A DNA stretch of 64,000 bases from Mycetocola tolaasinivorans. GTDB taxonomy: Bacteria; Actinomycetota; Actinomycetes; Actinomycetales; Microbacteriaceae. The stretch is taken from contig NZ_RCUX01000003.1 in assembly GCF_003667565.1 (NCBI RefSeq), positions 186,001-250,000 on the forward strand. The letters run 5' to 3'. A program made the position numbers and the translations under genes. The notes beneath the pieces are model-generated. The model had not been told where the DNA came from. It made no database searches and saw nothing but the letters and a program-made list of their open reading frames with translations. Of the stretch, positions 53,992-63,041 are shown in pieces. The first letter of the stretch is position 1, and each line of letters begins with the position of its first letter.

Positions 53992-54707
53992 CCGTCTCCA
54001 TTCTTGAACTCTTCTCCAATGACCTCGCCCTGAACGGCGACACCGGGAACCGGCGTGCGCTTGCACACCGCCTGGAGCTCGCCGGCATCGAGGTTGAGCA
54101 GCGTACCTATAACCAGGGCGATGCCCTCGGCATTTTGCCGGACATCGTGGTGGTGGGCACCGGCTCCTCGAGCGCCCAGCGCGCCCTGGCTCCGGAGTTT
54201 GCGAAGATCGCCGAGCAGCTGCGCGAGTGGGCAAAGGCGGGTGTGGTCTTCCTGGCCGCCGGTGCCGGGTTCCACCTGCTGGGTAACTCGATCAAACTCG
54301 ATGCGGACACCGTGATTGAGGGCGTGGGGGTGTTCGACGTCACCGTCGATGCCACCGCCGCCCGAATCGTGACCGAGGCGTTTGGTATCGACGGGCAGTT
54401 CGGTCTGCTGATCGGTACCGAGAACCACTCGGCCGTGACCACCCTCGCCCAGGGCGTGGCACCCATCGGTGCGGTGCGCAACGGTTTTGGTAATGGCGGC
54501 GGCCTGGAAGGCGCGGTGGTGGGCAACGCCTATGGCACGCACCTGCACGGCCCCGCGCTGGTGCTGAACCCGGTCTTCGCCGATCACCTCATTTCCCTGG
54601 CTGTTGCCCGTACCGGTGACACCTACGTGAAGAACGAGAAGCACGATGAGCTGGACCAGACCATCGATCTCGCCCGCGAGATCCTGATCGGTAAGCTTCC
54701 GCGCTAG
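53988..54707 (+). CDS. GatD-like class I amidotransferase lacking the catalytic Cys
   Basis: 239 residues of the CobB/CobQ-type glutamine amidotransferase family, the partner of MurT. The fold is clear: VVVGTGSSSAQRAL, LIGTENHSAVTTL and GTHLHGP with H187 at the place of the catalytic His. The nucleophile elbow, CGGYQFLG in S. aureus GatD, reads GAGFHLLG (92-99): Gly92, coded by GGT at 54261, replaces Cys. Such a protein should not hydrolyse glutamine. It overlaps the MurT-like gene by 4 nt, so the pair is made together. A strong rho-independent terminator follows, closing the unit. Confidence 0.88.
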   Translation: MTVSILELFSNDLALNGDTGNRRALAHRLELAGIEVEQRTYNQGDALGILPDIVVVGTGSSSAQRALAPEFAKIAEQLREWAKAGVVFLAAGAGFHLLGNSIKLDADTVIEGVGVFDVTVDATAARIVTEAFGIDGQFGLLIGTENHSAVTTLAQGVAPIGAVRNGFGNGGGLEGAVVGNAYGTHLHGPALVLNPVFADHLISLAVARTGDTYVKNEKHDELDQTIDLAREILIGKLPR

Positions 54708-54721
54708 CTTCGCTCTTAAAT

Positions 54722-54765
54722 GCCGTCCGGTGGGAACCTTGATTTCCGCCGGACGGCGTTTTTGT
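54722..54765 (+). terminator. rho-independent terminator of the murT-gatD-like unit
   Basis: GCCGTCCGG / CCGGACGGC stem with GTTTTTG tail, 14 nt after the GatD-like stop codon. Confidence 0.9.
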
Positions 54766-54870
54766 GCGCCGGTGCGTCACTCTGAGCTCCCAGCGGATTA
54801 CGGGCGTTACTGGGGCGGGTCGCCAGCCTTCGATGGTGTGCTTTCGGCACCCAACCGAAAGGAAGACACC

Positions 54871-55290
54871 ATGCCGCACAGGATCGCCGCTCCCACCGAT
54901 GGAGCTGGCCCGCCGCTTCGCCGGCCGCGCATGAACCGGATCGTCGCACTGATCGTGACCGGGCTCACCGCGGGCGCACTCTACACGGCTATCCCGGTTT
55001 CCGCCCCGCCGGCAAACGCTTCGATCGCGCAGTGCAACGGCAGGCTCGCGTGTGCATGGACCGATAGGCAATTCAGCGGTGCTTTTGGACACTGGCGACA
55101 CACCACAGGACCGCTACTGGGATTCCACAATGTAATCTCATCGGTCGCGAACAACAGTGACGTGAAAATTGGTTGGTGGAGCCAGCCAAACTATCGTGGA
55201 CGAGTGTTCATGCAGGCTGCCGGGAGCGCGGGCTATTTTGGCTGGCCCGACGTAAGAAATGACTCTTTTAACTCTGTCCGATTCTACTAA
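54871..55290 (+). CDS. secreted I36-like (beta/gamma-crystallin fold) protein, copy 1
   Basis: 139 residues. A long, positively charged N-terminal region (RRPRMNRIVALIVTGLTAGA) and signal cleavage near PPANASIA lead to a mature domain of about 80 residues resembling peptidase inhibitor family I36: CNGRLACAWTDRQFSGAFGH, then IGWWSQPNYRGRVF and a final NDSFNSVRFY. Two Cys are six apart. I36 members inhibit metalloproteases in Streptomyces, but here it is only fold similarity. The ATG has GAAAGGAAG upstream. The lipoprotein gene begins 2 nt after its stop. Its paralog is 1.39 kb downstream. Confidence 0.72.
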   Translation: MPHRIAAPTDGAGPPLRRPRMNRIVALIVTGLTAGALYTAIPVSAPPANASIAQCNGRLACAWTDRQFSGAFGHWRHTTGPLLGFHNVISSVANNSDVKIGWWSQPNYRGRVFMQAAGSAGYFGWPDVRNDSFNSVRFY

Positions 55291-55292
55291 GC

Positions 55293-56150
55293 ATGAGAAT
55301 CTCGCGACGCTTCGGCTCGACTAGTCGGCTAATGCGCGTGTCAGTTGCCCTAGCGATCACGAGTCTGCTCAGCGGGTGCATTTCCTCGGCAAAGCCGCCC
55401 GTGGTCGAGAAGGTCGTTCTTGACTGGGAGAACGGAATCTTCACGCTTCCGCTGGAGAAGTTCGCAATGAGTTGGCAGGACCAGTGGACGGTTTTTCAGG
55501 CCAACGCGGTTATGATTGCCCGCTGTCTTGCAGACCGAGGTTATCCCTCACCCGTTGCCGAGGTCGATTGGACGCTTCTGCCGCCGGACGACACACGTAC
55601 GTACGGGGTATGGGCACCACGGGTTGCTGAAAATCGCGGCTACGATCCTCCCGCATCGTTCTACGGTGACGTCTTGGCGGAGCGACGGGAGCTGCTGGGG
55701 CCAGAGTGGGAGCGTGCATCGAAGCGCTGTTCGGGTGAAACGCAGGGTGCCCGACTTCCTACAATGGGTGTCTACACCCAGATGGAGTTTTCCCTGGTGG
55801 ATCGTGGCATGGACGAGTCCTATCAGGCGCTGCTGGCCAGTGGCGTGTATCGGGACGAGTGGGAGAAGTGGGCCGAATGCATCACGGCTGAGGGGCTCGT
55901 ACCGGACCCGGATCGGGCGACGCTGTCTCCGATCAGCGATTTCGAGGGCGACCCGGAGGTGCTGATTCGGCAGGCCATTATCGACACCACCTGTAAGCAA
56001 CAGCTCGGAACCATGCAGAAGATTGTGGACGTCGAGGCCGAGGTCCAGTCACGCTTCATCGCGCGCAACGAGGGCGCGCTGCTGCGCCACCAGGCGGAGG
56101 CGCGCGAGATCGTGGAAAAGGCCCGGGCGATCATCGCAGCGGGGTATTAG
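55293..56150 (+). CDS. hypothetical lipoprotein, copy 1
   Basis: 285 residues, not recognised. Signal peptide with lipobox LLSGC (Cys29), then a domain with conserved text VVLDWENG and AMSWQDQWTVFQAN, a four-Cys-containing middle (ARCLADRG, KRCSGETQ, AECITAEG, TTCKQQLG) and a helical C-terminus ending NEGALLRHQAEAREIVEKAR, probably a coiled coil. Start ATG is 2 nt after the I36-like stop, so the pair is co-translated. The protein is 60-70% similar to the second copy by eye, nearly identical in the last 60 residues. Function unknown; a surface-exposed partner of the I36-like protein is likely. Confidence 0.75.
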   Translation: MRISRRFGSTSRLMRVSVALAITSLLSGCISSAKPPVVEKVVLDWENGIFTLPLEKFAMSWQDQWTVFQANAVMIARCLADRGYPSPVAEVDWTLLPPDDTRTYGVWAPRVAENRGYDPPASFYGDVLAERRELLGPEWERASKRCSGETQGARLPTMGVYTQMEFSLVDRGMDESYQALLASGVYRDEWEKWAECITAEGLVPDPDRATLSPISDFEGDPEVLIRQAIIDTTCKQQLGTMQKIVDVEAEVQSRFIARNEGALLRHQAEAREIVEKARAIIAAGY

Positions 56151-56261
56151 CCGCGAACGCTGAGATAGTGTTCCGAGATCCCAGCGCATTACGGGCGTTA
56201 CTGGGGTGGGTCGTCAGCCTTCGATGGTGTGCTTTCGGCACCCAACCGAAAGGAAGACACC

Positions 56262-56687
56262 ATGCCGCACGGTATCGCCGCCCCCACCGCCGGAGCTGGA
56301 CCGCCGCTTCGCCGACCGCGGATGAATCGGATCATCGCGCTGATCGTGACCGGGCTCACCGCGGGCGCACTCTACACGGCTATCCCGGTTTCCGCCCCGC
56401 CGGCAAACGCCTCGATCGCGCAGTGCAACGGCAGGCTCGCCTGCGCCTGGACCGACAGACAGTTCCAGGGAGCGTTTGGCAGTTGGAGCCGAAGCACCGG
56501 GCCTCTGCGGGGATTCCACAACGTGATTTCTTCCGTCGCAAACAACGGCCCCCGCGATATCGGATGGTGGAGTGAACCAAATTTCACAGGTCGACTGTTT
56601 GTACAGAAATCCGGCAGCGCGGGGTTCTTCAACTGGCCGGACGTCCGAAACGATTCGATCAACTCGGTTTGGTTCTACACGCGATGA
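56262..56687 (+). CDS. secreted I36-like protein, copy 2
   Basis: 141 residues; same signal region as copy 1 (nearly identical) but a diverged mature domain: CNGRLACAWTDRQFQGAFGS, IGWWSEPNFTGRLFVQK, and end NDSINSVWFYTR. Same ribosome site GAAAGGAAG in a copied leader. Its stop overlaps the start of the second lipoprotein gene (ATGA), closer coupling than in copy 1. Role unknown; see copy 1. Confidence 0.72.
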   Translation: MPHGIAAPTAGAGPPLRRPRMNRIIALIVTGLTAGALYTAIPVSAPPANASIAQCNGRLACAWTDRQFQGAFGSWSRSTGPLRGFHNVISSVANNGPRDIGWWSEPNFTGRLFVQKSGSAGFFNWPDVRNDSINSVWFYTR

Positions 56688-57547
56688 AGGCCCGCCCGCG
56701 CCGCGGGAAAACGCGGACTGCTGCGGGGCTCGGACACGTCTTTGGCGCGGTAGCAGTCCTCACAATACTCAGCGGTTGTGTTGTCGCGAACAGAGCCGCC
56801 GTTGTTGAACCGGTTGTTCTTGATTGGGAAAACGGAACTTTTGTCCTGCCGCTTGAAAGGTACGCGATGTCCTGGCAGGAGTACTGGACAGTGTCCCACG
56901 CAAACAGGGTTCTTGTTGCACGATGCCTGGCCGAACGCGGGTTTCCGTCGCCGCTCGCCGAACAAAATCCGGCGGATTATCCACTACACGATACCCGCAC
57001 GTATGGAGTGTGGGCCCCGCGCGTTGCAGAGAGCCGAGGCTATAACCTCCCCGACGCTGGATATGACGAGATGGGTGACGCAATAGCGCAGCTTGGGCCC
57101 GAATGGGACCGCGCGGAGAAACGCTGCTCGGGCGAGACCCAGAGCGAGAAGCTCCCCTCCATGGGCATCTATACCGAGACGGAGTTGTCCCTGGTGGATC
57201 GTGGCATGGACGAGTCGTATCGGGCGCTGCTAGCCAGTGGCGTGTATCGGGACGAGTGGGAGAAGTGGGCCGGGTGCATCACCGAGGCCGGGCTCGTGCC
57301 GGATCCGGACCGGGCGACGCTGTCTCCGATCATTGATTTTGACGGTGACGCCGAAGTCTTGATTCGGCAGGCCATCATTGACACCGCCTGCAAGGAACGG
57401 CTCGGCACGATGCAGAGAATCGTGGACTTCGAGGCCGAGGTCCAGTCACGCTTCATCGCGCGCAACGAGGGCGCGCTGCTGCGCCACCAGGCGGAGGCGC
57501 GCGAGATCGTGGAAAAGGCCCGCACGATCATCACCGAGGGGTACTGA
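56684..57547 (+). CDS. hypothetical lipoprotein, copy 2
   Basis: 287 residues, paralog of the lipoprotein at 55.3-56.2 kb. Basic start MKARPRRGKTRTAAG, lipobox ILSGC (Cys32), then VVLDWENGTFVLPLE and AMSWQEYWTVSHAN; the four Cys of the middle and end are conserved with copy 1, and the tail NEGALLRHQAEAREIVEKAR is identical. The N-terminal half differs in most positions. Start is the ATG overlapping the preceding stop; an ATG 15 nt upstream is possible. The last gene of the cassette, before a strong hairpin. Confidence 0.75.
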   Translation: MKARPRRGKTRTAAGLGHVFGAVAVLTILSGCVVANRAAVVEPVVLDWENGTFVLPLERYAMSWQEYWTVSHANRVLVARCLAERGFPSPLAEQNPADYPLHDTRTYGVWAPRVAESRGYNLPDAGYDEMGDAIAQLGPEWDRAEKRCSGETQSEKLPSMGIYTETELSLVDRGMDESYRALLASGVYRDEWEKWAGCITEAGLVPDPDRATLSPIIDFDGDAEVLIRQAIIDTACKERLGTMQRIVDFEAEVQSRFIARNEGALLRHQAEAREIVEKARTIITEGY

Positions 57548-57592
57548 GCGCCGCAGGGCAGCGGCCCCGGCCACTCGGCCGCCCACACCAAA

Positions 57593-57624
57593 GCGTCGCC
57601 GCCCGGAAACCCGGGCGGCGACGC
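57593..57624. terminator. hairpin after the cassette
   Basis: GCGTCGCCGCCCGG / CCGGGCGGCGACGC with AAAC-type loop, between the convergent lipoprotein and DUF7455 genes; no T run. Confidence 0.6.
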
Positions 57625-57683
57625 GTGGATTGGGGACTCGCGGCGGAACCGTTGCAGCGGTGCCGGCGAGTGCAGGGCGAGCC

Positions 57684-57908
57684 CTAGGCGCGGGCCTCGC
57701 TGAGGCGGGCGCTCTCGTCGTGCCAGTTCGAGGCAACGGCGCTGAGCTTTTCCTGGTACTTCTTACCGTGGTGAGCGCAGAACATGAGCTCGCCACTTGC
57801 AAGGGTGACCCGGACGTAGGCCTGTGCGCCGCAGCTGTCGCAACGATCGGCCGCGGTCAGTGCCGGGGCGTCCACCACGCTCGGAGCGCTTTCGGTGATC
57901 TGTGTCAT
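57684..57908 (-). CDS. DUF7455-type small zinc-binding protein
   Basis: 74 residues. A C-x2-C pair (RCDSCGAQAYVRV) and, about 18 residues on, CAHHGKKY, forming a small zinc site of C2-C-H type. The N-terminal 20 residues are unstructured (MTQITESAPSVVDAP). Such proteins are very common in actinobacteria between sigA and parE/gyrB; function unknown. A GGAGGAAGAA ribosome site precedes the ATG. Divergent from parE (173 nt). Confidence 0.87.
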   Translation of the reverse strand: MTQITESAPSVVDAPALTAADRCDSCGAQAYVRVTLASGELMFCAHHGKKYQEKLSAVASNWHDESARLSEARA

Positions 57909-58067
57909 TTCTTCCTCCTGACCGGTGAGGAGGCCAATCGTTCGGCCTCACGTCTTATCCAACCACGTCACCGGGTAAATTCATTCCGATCCGGGGCAAT
58001 TTCGCTAGGCGCGTACGCTCAGGAACCCCTCAACGTGTCGATTGCGCGGAATGTCGGGGGTTTTCGG

Positions 58068-58073
58068 TAGAAT
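58068..58073 (+). promoter_or_regulatory. -10 hexamer of a leaderless parE transcript
   Basis: TAGAAT ends 8 nt before GTG 58082 and there is no Shine-Dalgarno sequence, so the parE mRNA should start at or near the start codon. Confidence 0.6.
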
Positions 58074-58081
58074 TTATCCCT

Positions 58082-60163
58082 GTGACCACCGAATACTCCG
58101 CGCGCCACCTCTCCGTTCTCGAAGGCCTCGAGGCGGTGCGGAAGCGACCCGGTATGTATATCGGCTCCACCGACTCCCGCGGCCTCATGCACTGCCTCTG
58201 GGAGATCATCGACAACTCGGTGGATGAGGCCCTCGCCGGCTTTGGCACCAAGATCAACATTCTCCTGCACCAGGATGGCTCGGTCGAGGTGCGAGACACC
58301 GCCCGTGGCATCCCGGTAGACATCGAGCCCAAGACCGGGCTCAGCGGTGTCGAGGTTGTCTTTACCAAGCTGCACGCCGGTGGAAAGTTCGGTTCCGGCT
58401 CGTACGCCGCATCCGGTGGTCTGCACGGTGTGGGTGCCTCGGTGGTCAACGCCCTGAGCGCCCGCCTTGACGTCCAGGTAGACCGCGGCGGCAAGACCTG
58501 GCAGATGTCCTTCAAGCGCGGCGTGCCCGGTGTCTTCGAAGACGAGGGCGCACCCACCCCCGATGCCCCGTTTACGCCGTTCACCGAGTTCGGTGAGCCC
58601 GCGCTGCGTGCGGTGGGCAAGGTTGCCAAGGCCAAGACCGGTACGCGCGTGCGCTACTGGGCCGATCAGCAGATCTTCACCAAGGGTGCCGACTTCCAGA
58701 TGGACGACCTCATCGGTCGCGCCAAGCAGACGGCCTTCCTCATCCCCGGTCTCGGCATCATCATCGAAGACGCCCGTGGGGAAGAGGCTGCCCACCACGC
58801 CTTCGAGTACGACGGTGGCATCTCCGAGTTTGTGGATCACCTCGCCCCGGACGCCGCCATCACCGATGTGTGGCGCCTCACCGGCACCTCGACATTCACC
58901 GAGACCGTTCCCGTGCTGACCGACGGCGGTGCCATGGTCCCCACCGAGGTTGAGCGTGAGTGCACGGTCGACATCGCCCTGCGCTGGGGTACCGGCTACG
59001 AAACCGTCATGCGCAGCTTCGTCAACATCATCTCGACCCCCAAGGGCGGCTCGCACCAGACCGGCTTCGACCAGGGCCTGCTGCGCTTCCTACGCGCCCA
59101 GGTGGAGGCCAACGCCCGCCGCCTCAAGGTGGGCAACGACAAGCTCGATAAGGACGACGTCCTGGCCGGTCTCACGGCCGTCCTCACCGTCCGCCTCGCC
59201 GAGCCGCAGTTCGAGGGCCAGACCAAGGAGATCCTCGGTACCCCCGCGGTGCGCGCCATCGTGGCCTCCGTGGTCACCGGTCAGCTCAAGGAGCGCTTCG
59301 CCTCCACCAAGCGCGACGACAAAACCCAGACCTCCCTCGTGCTCGACAAGGTCGTCGCCGAGATGAAGTCGCGCATCTCCGCACGCACCCACAAGGAGAC
59401 TCAGCGCCGAAAGAACGCCCTCGAGTCCTCCTCTCTGCCCGCCAAGCTGGTCGACTGCCGGAGCAACGACGTCGAAACCTCCGAGCTCTTCATCGTCGAG
59501 GGCGACTCCGCGCTCGGCACCGCCAAGAACGCCCGAGACAGCGAGCACCAGGCACTGCTGCCCATCCGAGGCAAAATCCTCAACGTGCAGAAGTCCTCGG
59601 TGTCCGACATGCTCTCCAATGCCGAGTGCGCGGCCATCATCCAGGTCATCGGCGCCGGCTCCGGCCGCAGCTTCGACCTCGACGCCGCACGCTACGGCAA
59701 GGTCATCATCATGAGCGACGCCGACGTCGACGGCGCCCACATTCGCACCCTGCTGCTCACGCTCTTCTTCCGCTACATGCGCCCCATGATCGATGCCGGC
59801 CGCGTCTACGCCGCCGTGCCCCCGCTGCACCGCGTGGTGCAGATCAACCCCGGCTCCAAACCCAACGAGACGATCTACACCTACTCCGAGCAGGAGCTCC
59901 ACGACCTGCTGTCTTCGCTCAAGGCTCAGGGCAAGCGCTATCAGGACCCTCAGCGGTACAAGGGCCTCGGCGAGATGGATGCCGATCAGCTCGCGGAGAC
60001 CACCATGGAGCGCTCCGGTCGCACGCTGCGCCGCGTGCGCATGGGCGATGCCGAACGCGCCTCGAAGGTGTTCGAGCTCCTCATGGGCAGCGACGTTGCC
60101 CCGCGTAAGGACTTCATCGTGGAGCACTCGGCCGACCTCAGCCGCGACCGCATCGACGTCTAG
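58082..60163 (+). CDS. parE: DNA topoisomerase IV/second gyrase-type subunit B
   Basis: 693 residues, ATPase subunit of a type IIA topoisomerase. GHKL ATPase motifs: WEIIDNSVDEALAG, VRDTARGIPVD, GGLHGVGASVVNALS; transducer; TOPRIM with EGDSALGTAKNARD and MSDADVDGAHIRTLLL; and the C-terminal GLGEMDADQLAETTM. Start GTG is set by MTTEYSARHLSVLEGLEAVR and by the leaderless -10 hexamer. In Microbacteriaceae this pair exists beside gyrA/gyrB at the origin, so it is the second type II enzyme (decatenation). Convergent with parC. Confidence 0.95.
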   Translation: MTTEYSARHLSVLEGLEAVRKRPGMYIGSTDSRGLMHCLWEIIDNSVDEALAGFGTKINILLHQDGSVEVRDTARGIPVDIEPKTGLSGVEVVFTKLHAGGKFGSGSYAASGGLHGVGASVVNALSARLDVQVDRGGKTWQMSFKRGVPGVFEDEGAPTPDAPFTPFTEFGEPALRAVGKVAKAKTGTRVRYWADQQIFTKGADFQMDDLIGRAKQTAFLIPGLGIIIEDARGEEAAHHAFEYDGGISEFVDHLAPDAAITDVWRLTGTSTFTETVPVLTDGGAMVPTEVERECTVDIALRWGTGYETVMRSFVNIISTPKGGSHQTGFDQGLLRFLRAQVEANARRLKVGNDKLDKDDVLAGLTAVLTVRLAEPQFEGQTKEILGTPAVRAIVASVVTGQLKERFASTKRDDKTQTSLVLDKVVAEMKSRISARTHKETQRRKNALESSSLPAKLVDCRSNDVETSELFIVEGDSALGTAKNARDSEHQALLPIRGKILNVQKSSVSDMLSNAECAAIIQVIGAGSGRSFDLDAARYGKVIIMSDADVDGAHIRTLLLTLFFRYMRPMIDAGRVYAAVPPLHRVVQINPGSKPNETIYTYSEQELHDLLSSLKAQGKRYQDPQRYKGLGEMDADQLAETTMERSGRTLRRVRMGDAERASKVFELLMGSDVAPRKDFIVEHSADLSRDRIDV

Positions 60164-60206
60164 CCCGCGCAAGGCCGCCACCCACTCGGCTGAAACCAGT
60201 CCCGGC

Positions 60207-60245
60207 AAAAGGCCCCGCTTCCCAGAAGGGAATCGGGGCCTTTCG
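60207..60245. terminator. bidirectional terminator between parE and parC
   Basis: AAAAGGCCCCG-TTCCC / GGGAA-CGGGGCCTTT with an AGAA loop and one-base bulges; A and T tracts on both sides. Confidence 0.9.
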
Positions 60246-60270
60246 CTACCCGGTGCGCGTCGGTAACGCG

Positions 60271-62952
60271 CTACTCGATATCGAGGTCCAGATCCAGGGC
60301 CACGGACTCCACGGTTTCCACCGCGAGCACACCGTCATCATCGAGGCCCAGCGGCTTCGCTGGAGCCTTCGAGGCACGCGCCGGGATGCGAATCACGTCG
60401 GAATCCTCGAAAACCGGTGCGCCGGCGGGTCCGTCCTGCGGACCAGAATCCGTACCGGGAGCCTCAGCGGCGGCACCCGAACCGGAATCCGGCTGGATGG
60501 CCCGACCCAGATAGGTGACCACCTGCTCCAGCGCGGCGCCGGAGGCATCGCGACGCCCCACCGGCTCGGGCAGCGGACGAGCCGACCCCTCGCTCGACAG
60601 TGCCCGTACCGGGCCGGGGCCCACCCACGCACGCTCGAGGTGAGACTCGCCCTTCAGGAAGGCATGGGCGCGCACACCACCGGTGGCGCGGCCCTTCGCG
60701 GGGAAGTCGGCAAACGTCGAGGTCTTCGCGCGGCCGGGGTCGGTGCCCGGAATCGTGCCCTCGGCCACCGAGATCGTGGTGACCATGATCTCCTCGGCGT
60801 GCGGCGCCGCGCCAAAGAACAGCACCCGTGCATTACCCACGAGCGCAACACCGGCCATACCTCCGGCGGGTGCACCCTGCGGGCGAACGGACGAGGCCAC
60901 AAAGTGCAGCAGCTTGGCATCCGAGGTCACGAAGATCAGTTCGTCGTCCTCGGCGGCCTGGGTCACACCCACAACCTCATCGCCGGGCTTCAGCGCGACA
61001 ACCTCAAACTCCGGCTTGTTCGGCCAGGCGTTTGCGGTGACCCGCTTGACCACGCCGAGCGCGGTACCCAGGGCGACGGGGCGCTCACTGCCCAGATCCA
61101 CGAGCGCGAGCACGCGCTCCTTCTTGTTCGTGAGCCCGATGTAGTCGGAGATCTTCACACCCGCGGTGAGGTGGATCGAGGCCGACGGCACGGCCGGCAG
61201 ATCGATGGGGGAGAAACGGATCAGACGACCGAGGTTCGTGACCGCACCGATTTCGGTGCGGCTCGTGGTCTCGAGCACCGACATGATGGCATCGTGCTTG
61301 GCGCGGCGCGGCGGCGCGGTGATGGTGGTGTCCTCGCCCGCCGGGCGATCCACGCGCAGGGCACGGCCGGTGGCGCTCAGGAAGATCGTGCAGGCAACAT
61401 CGGCCACCTCGAGAACCACGCCGGCCTTCTTACGCGAGTTACCCGCAATGCTCGGGGCGGCCTCGGTGAGCATCGTGCGCCGCGGCGTACCGAACTTATC
61501 GGAGACCGCCTCAAGCTCCTTCGAAACCTGGGTGCGGATGCGACGGGTGCTGCCCAGCAGCTTCTCCAGCTCGGCGATCTGCGCACGCAGCTCATCGCGC
61601 TCGGTCTCAAGCTCCATGCGGGAGAACCGCGTGAGGCGGCGCAGACGCAGCTCAAGGATGTACTCGGCCTGGATCTTCGAGAGGTCAAAGACCTCCTGCA
61701 GCTTCTTGCGCGCGATCTCGGAGTCATCACTGGCGCGAATAACCTGAATGACCTCGTCGATGTCGAGGATCGCGACGAGCAGACCCTCCACCAGGTGCAG
61801 GCGTTCCTTACGGCGCGCGAGGCGGTACTTCGACCGACGGGTGACCACCTGAATGCGGTGATCAACGTAGACCTGCAGCAGCTCGCGCAGCCCGAGGGTG
61901 CGCGGGCCACCGTTAACCAGGGCCACGTTGTTGATGCTGAAGCCATCCTCCAGCGGGGTGAACCGGTAGAGCTGCTCGAGCACGGCCTCGGGGCTGAACC
62001 CGGTCTTGATACCGATGACCAGACGCAGTCCGTTGGTGCGGTCGGTGAGGTCGGTGACGTCCGAAATGCCCGAGAGCTTCTTATTGTTGACGCCGTCCTT
62101 GATCTTCTCGATCACGCGCTCGGGGCCCACCAGATAGGGGAGCTCCGTGACGACGATGCCCTTCTTGCGCGGCGTGAGGTTCTCGATACTCACGCGAGCG
62201 CGGGTCTTAAAGGCGCCGCGTCCGGTGGCGTAGGCATCCTTGATACCGGCGAGACCCACGATGGTGCCGCCGGTGGGGAGGTCCGGACCGGGCACGTACG
62301 CCATCAGGTCCTCGAGGGTGGCCTTTGGGTTTTCCAGCAGGTGACGGGCGGCACCCACCACCTCGATCAGGTTGTGCGGGGCCATGTTGGTAGCCATACC
62401 CACGGCGATACCGCTACCGCCATTGACCAGCAGGTTCGGGTACGCGGCGGGCAGGACATCCGGCTGCATGAGCGCGCCATCGTAGTTGGGAATGAAGTCC
62501 ACGACGTCTTCGTCGAGGTTCTCGGTCATTGCCAGGGCGGTGGCGTCGAGGCGCGCCTCGGTGTAACGCGGTGCCGCGGGGCCGTCATCCAGGGAGCCGA
62601 AGTTCCCGTGGCCGTCGATCAGGGGCAGCCGCATGGTGAACGGCTGCGCCAGGCGCACCAGGGCGTCGTAGATGGGGGCGTCACCGTGCGGGTGCAGCTT
62701 TCCCATCACCTCGCCCACCACGCGGGCAGACTTCACGTGGTTGCGATCCGGACGCAGGCCCATATCTGCCATTTGGTACAGGATGCGGCGCTGCACCGGC
62801 TTCAGACCGTCCCGTGCGTCCGGCAGGGCGCGCGAGTAGATCACCGAGTAGGCATACTCGAGGAAGGAGCCCTCCATTTCCTCGGTGACGTCAACGTCGA
62901 GGATGCGTTCGGCGGGAGCGGGGCTGGCCGCAGAGGTGTCTTTTCGGGTCAT
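60271..62952 (-). CDS. parC: DNA topoisomerase IV/second gyrase-type subunit A
   Basis: 893 residues, breakage-reunion subunit. N-terminal domain with [20 protein letters not shown], the quinolone-resistance-determining region [20 protein letters not shown] and the catalytic Tyr in PRYTEARLD; a long coiled coil tower ([19 protein letters not shown]); and a C-terminal beta-pinwheel domain. At the usual Ser of the quinolone region there is Ala (GDAPIYD). The start [10 protein letters not shown] has AGGA just upstream. Convergent with parE, an arrangement unlike the tandem parE-parC of many bacteria. Confidence 0.95.
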   Translation of the reverse strand: MTRKDTSAASPAPAERILDVDVTEEMEGSFLEYAYSVIYSRALPDARDGLKPVQRRILYQMADMGLRPDRNHVKSARVVGEVMGKLHPHGDAPIYDALVRLAQPFTMRLPLIDGHGNFGSLDDGPAAPRYTEARLDATALAMTENLDEDVVDFIPNYDGALMQPDVLPAAYPNLLVNGGSGIAVGMATNMAPHNLIEVVGAARHLLENPKATLEDLMAYVPGPDLPTGGTIVGLAGIKDAYATGRGAFKTRARVSIENLTPRKKGIVVTELPYLVGPERVIEKIKDGVNNKKLSGISDVTDLTDRTNGLRLVIGIKTGFSPEAVLEQLYRFTPLEDGFSINNVALVNGGPRTLGLRELLQVYVDHRIQVVTRRSKYRLARRKERLHLVEGLLVAILDIDEVIQVIRASDDSEIARKKLQEVFDLSKIQAEYILELRLRRLTRFSRMELETERDELRAQIAELEKLLGSTRRIRTQVSKELEAVSDKFGTPRRTMLTEAAPSIAGNSRKKAGVVLEVADVACTIFLSATGRALRVDRPAGEDTTITAPPRRAKHDAIMSVLETTSRTEIGAVTNLGRLIRFSPIDLPAVPSASIHLTAGVKISDYIGLTNKKERVLALVDLGSERPVALGTALGVVKRVTANAWPNKPEFEVVALKPGDEVVGVTQAAEDDELIFVTSDAKLLHFVASSVRPQGAPAGGMAGVALVGNARVLFFGAAPHAEEIMVTTISVAEGTIPGTDPGRAKTSTFADFPAKGRATGGVRAHAFLKGESHLERAWVGPGPVRALSSEGSARPLPEPVGRRDASGAALEQVVTYLGRAIQPDSGSGAAAEAPGTDSGPQDGPAGAPVFEDSDVIRIPARASKAPAKPLGLDDDGVLAVETVESVALDLDLDIE

Positions 62953-63041
62953 TCCTGAGTTTCGGATGGCCGCGCGGAAGGGTGGCGCGAGGGCGGACGG
63001 GGTATCGGGTGAATCGTACCGGATATGGCAGACTTATCCCG

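Larger units (their letters stand above)
54783..56150 (+). repeat. duplicated two-gene cassette, copy 1
   Basis: Together with 56174-57547 forms a tandem duplication with period about 1391 bp. The roughly 88-bp upstream segments, the signal-peptide coding parts and the 3' end of the lipoprotein gene are nearly identical; the middle is diverged. Confidence 0.9.
56174..57547 (+). repeat. duplicated two-gene cassette, copy 2
   Basis: Second unit of the tandem duplication, aligned with copy 1 at a 1391-bp offset at its 5' end. The copies share runs of about 70 identical bases in the signal-peptide region and about 90 in the end of the lipoprotein gene. Confidence 0.9.

Noticed and set aside
60253-62958. 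901-residue frame opposite parC
   Set aside because: Low-complexity Gly/Arg/His-rich translation and full overlap with parC; a shadow frame.
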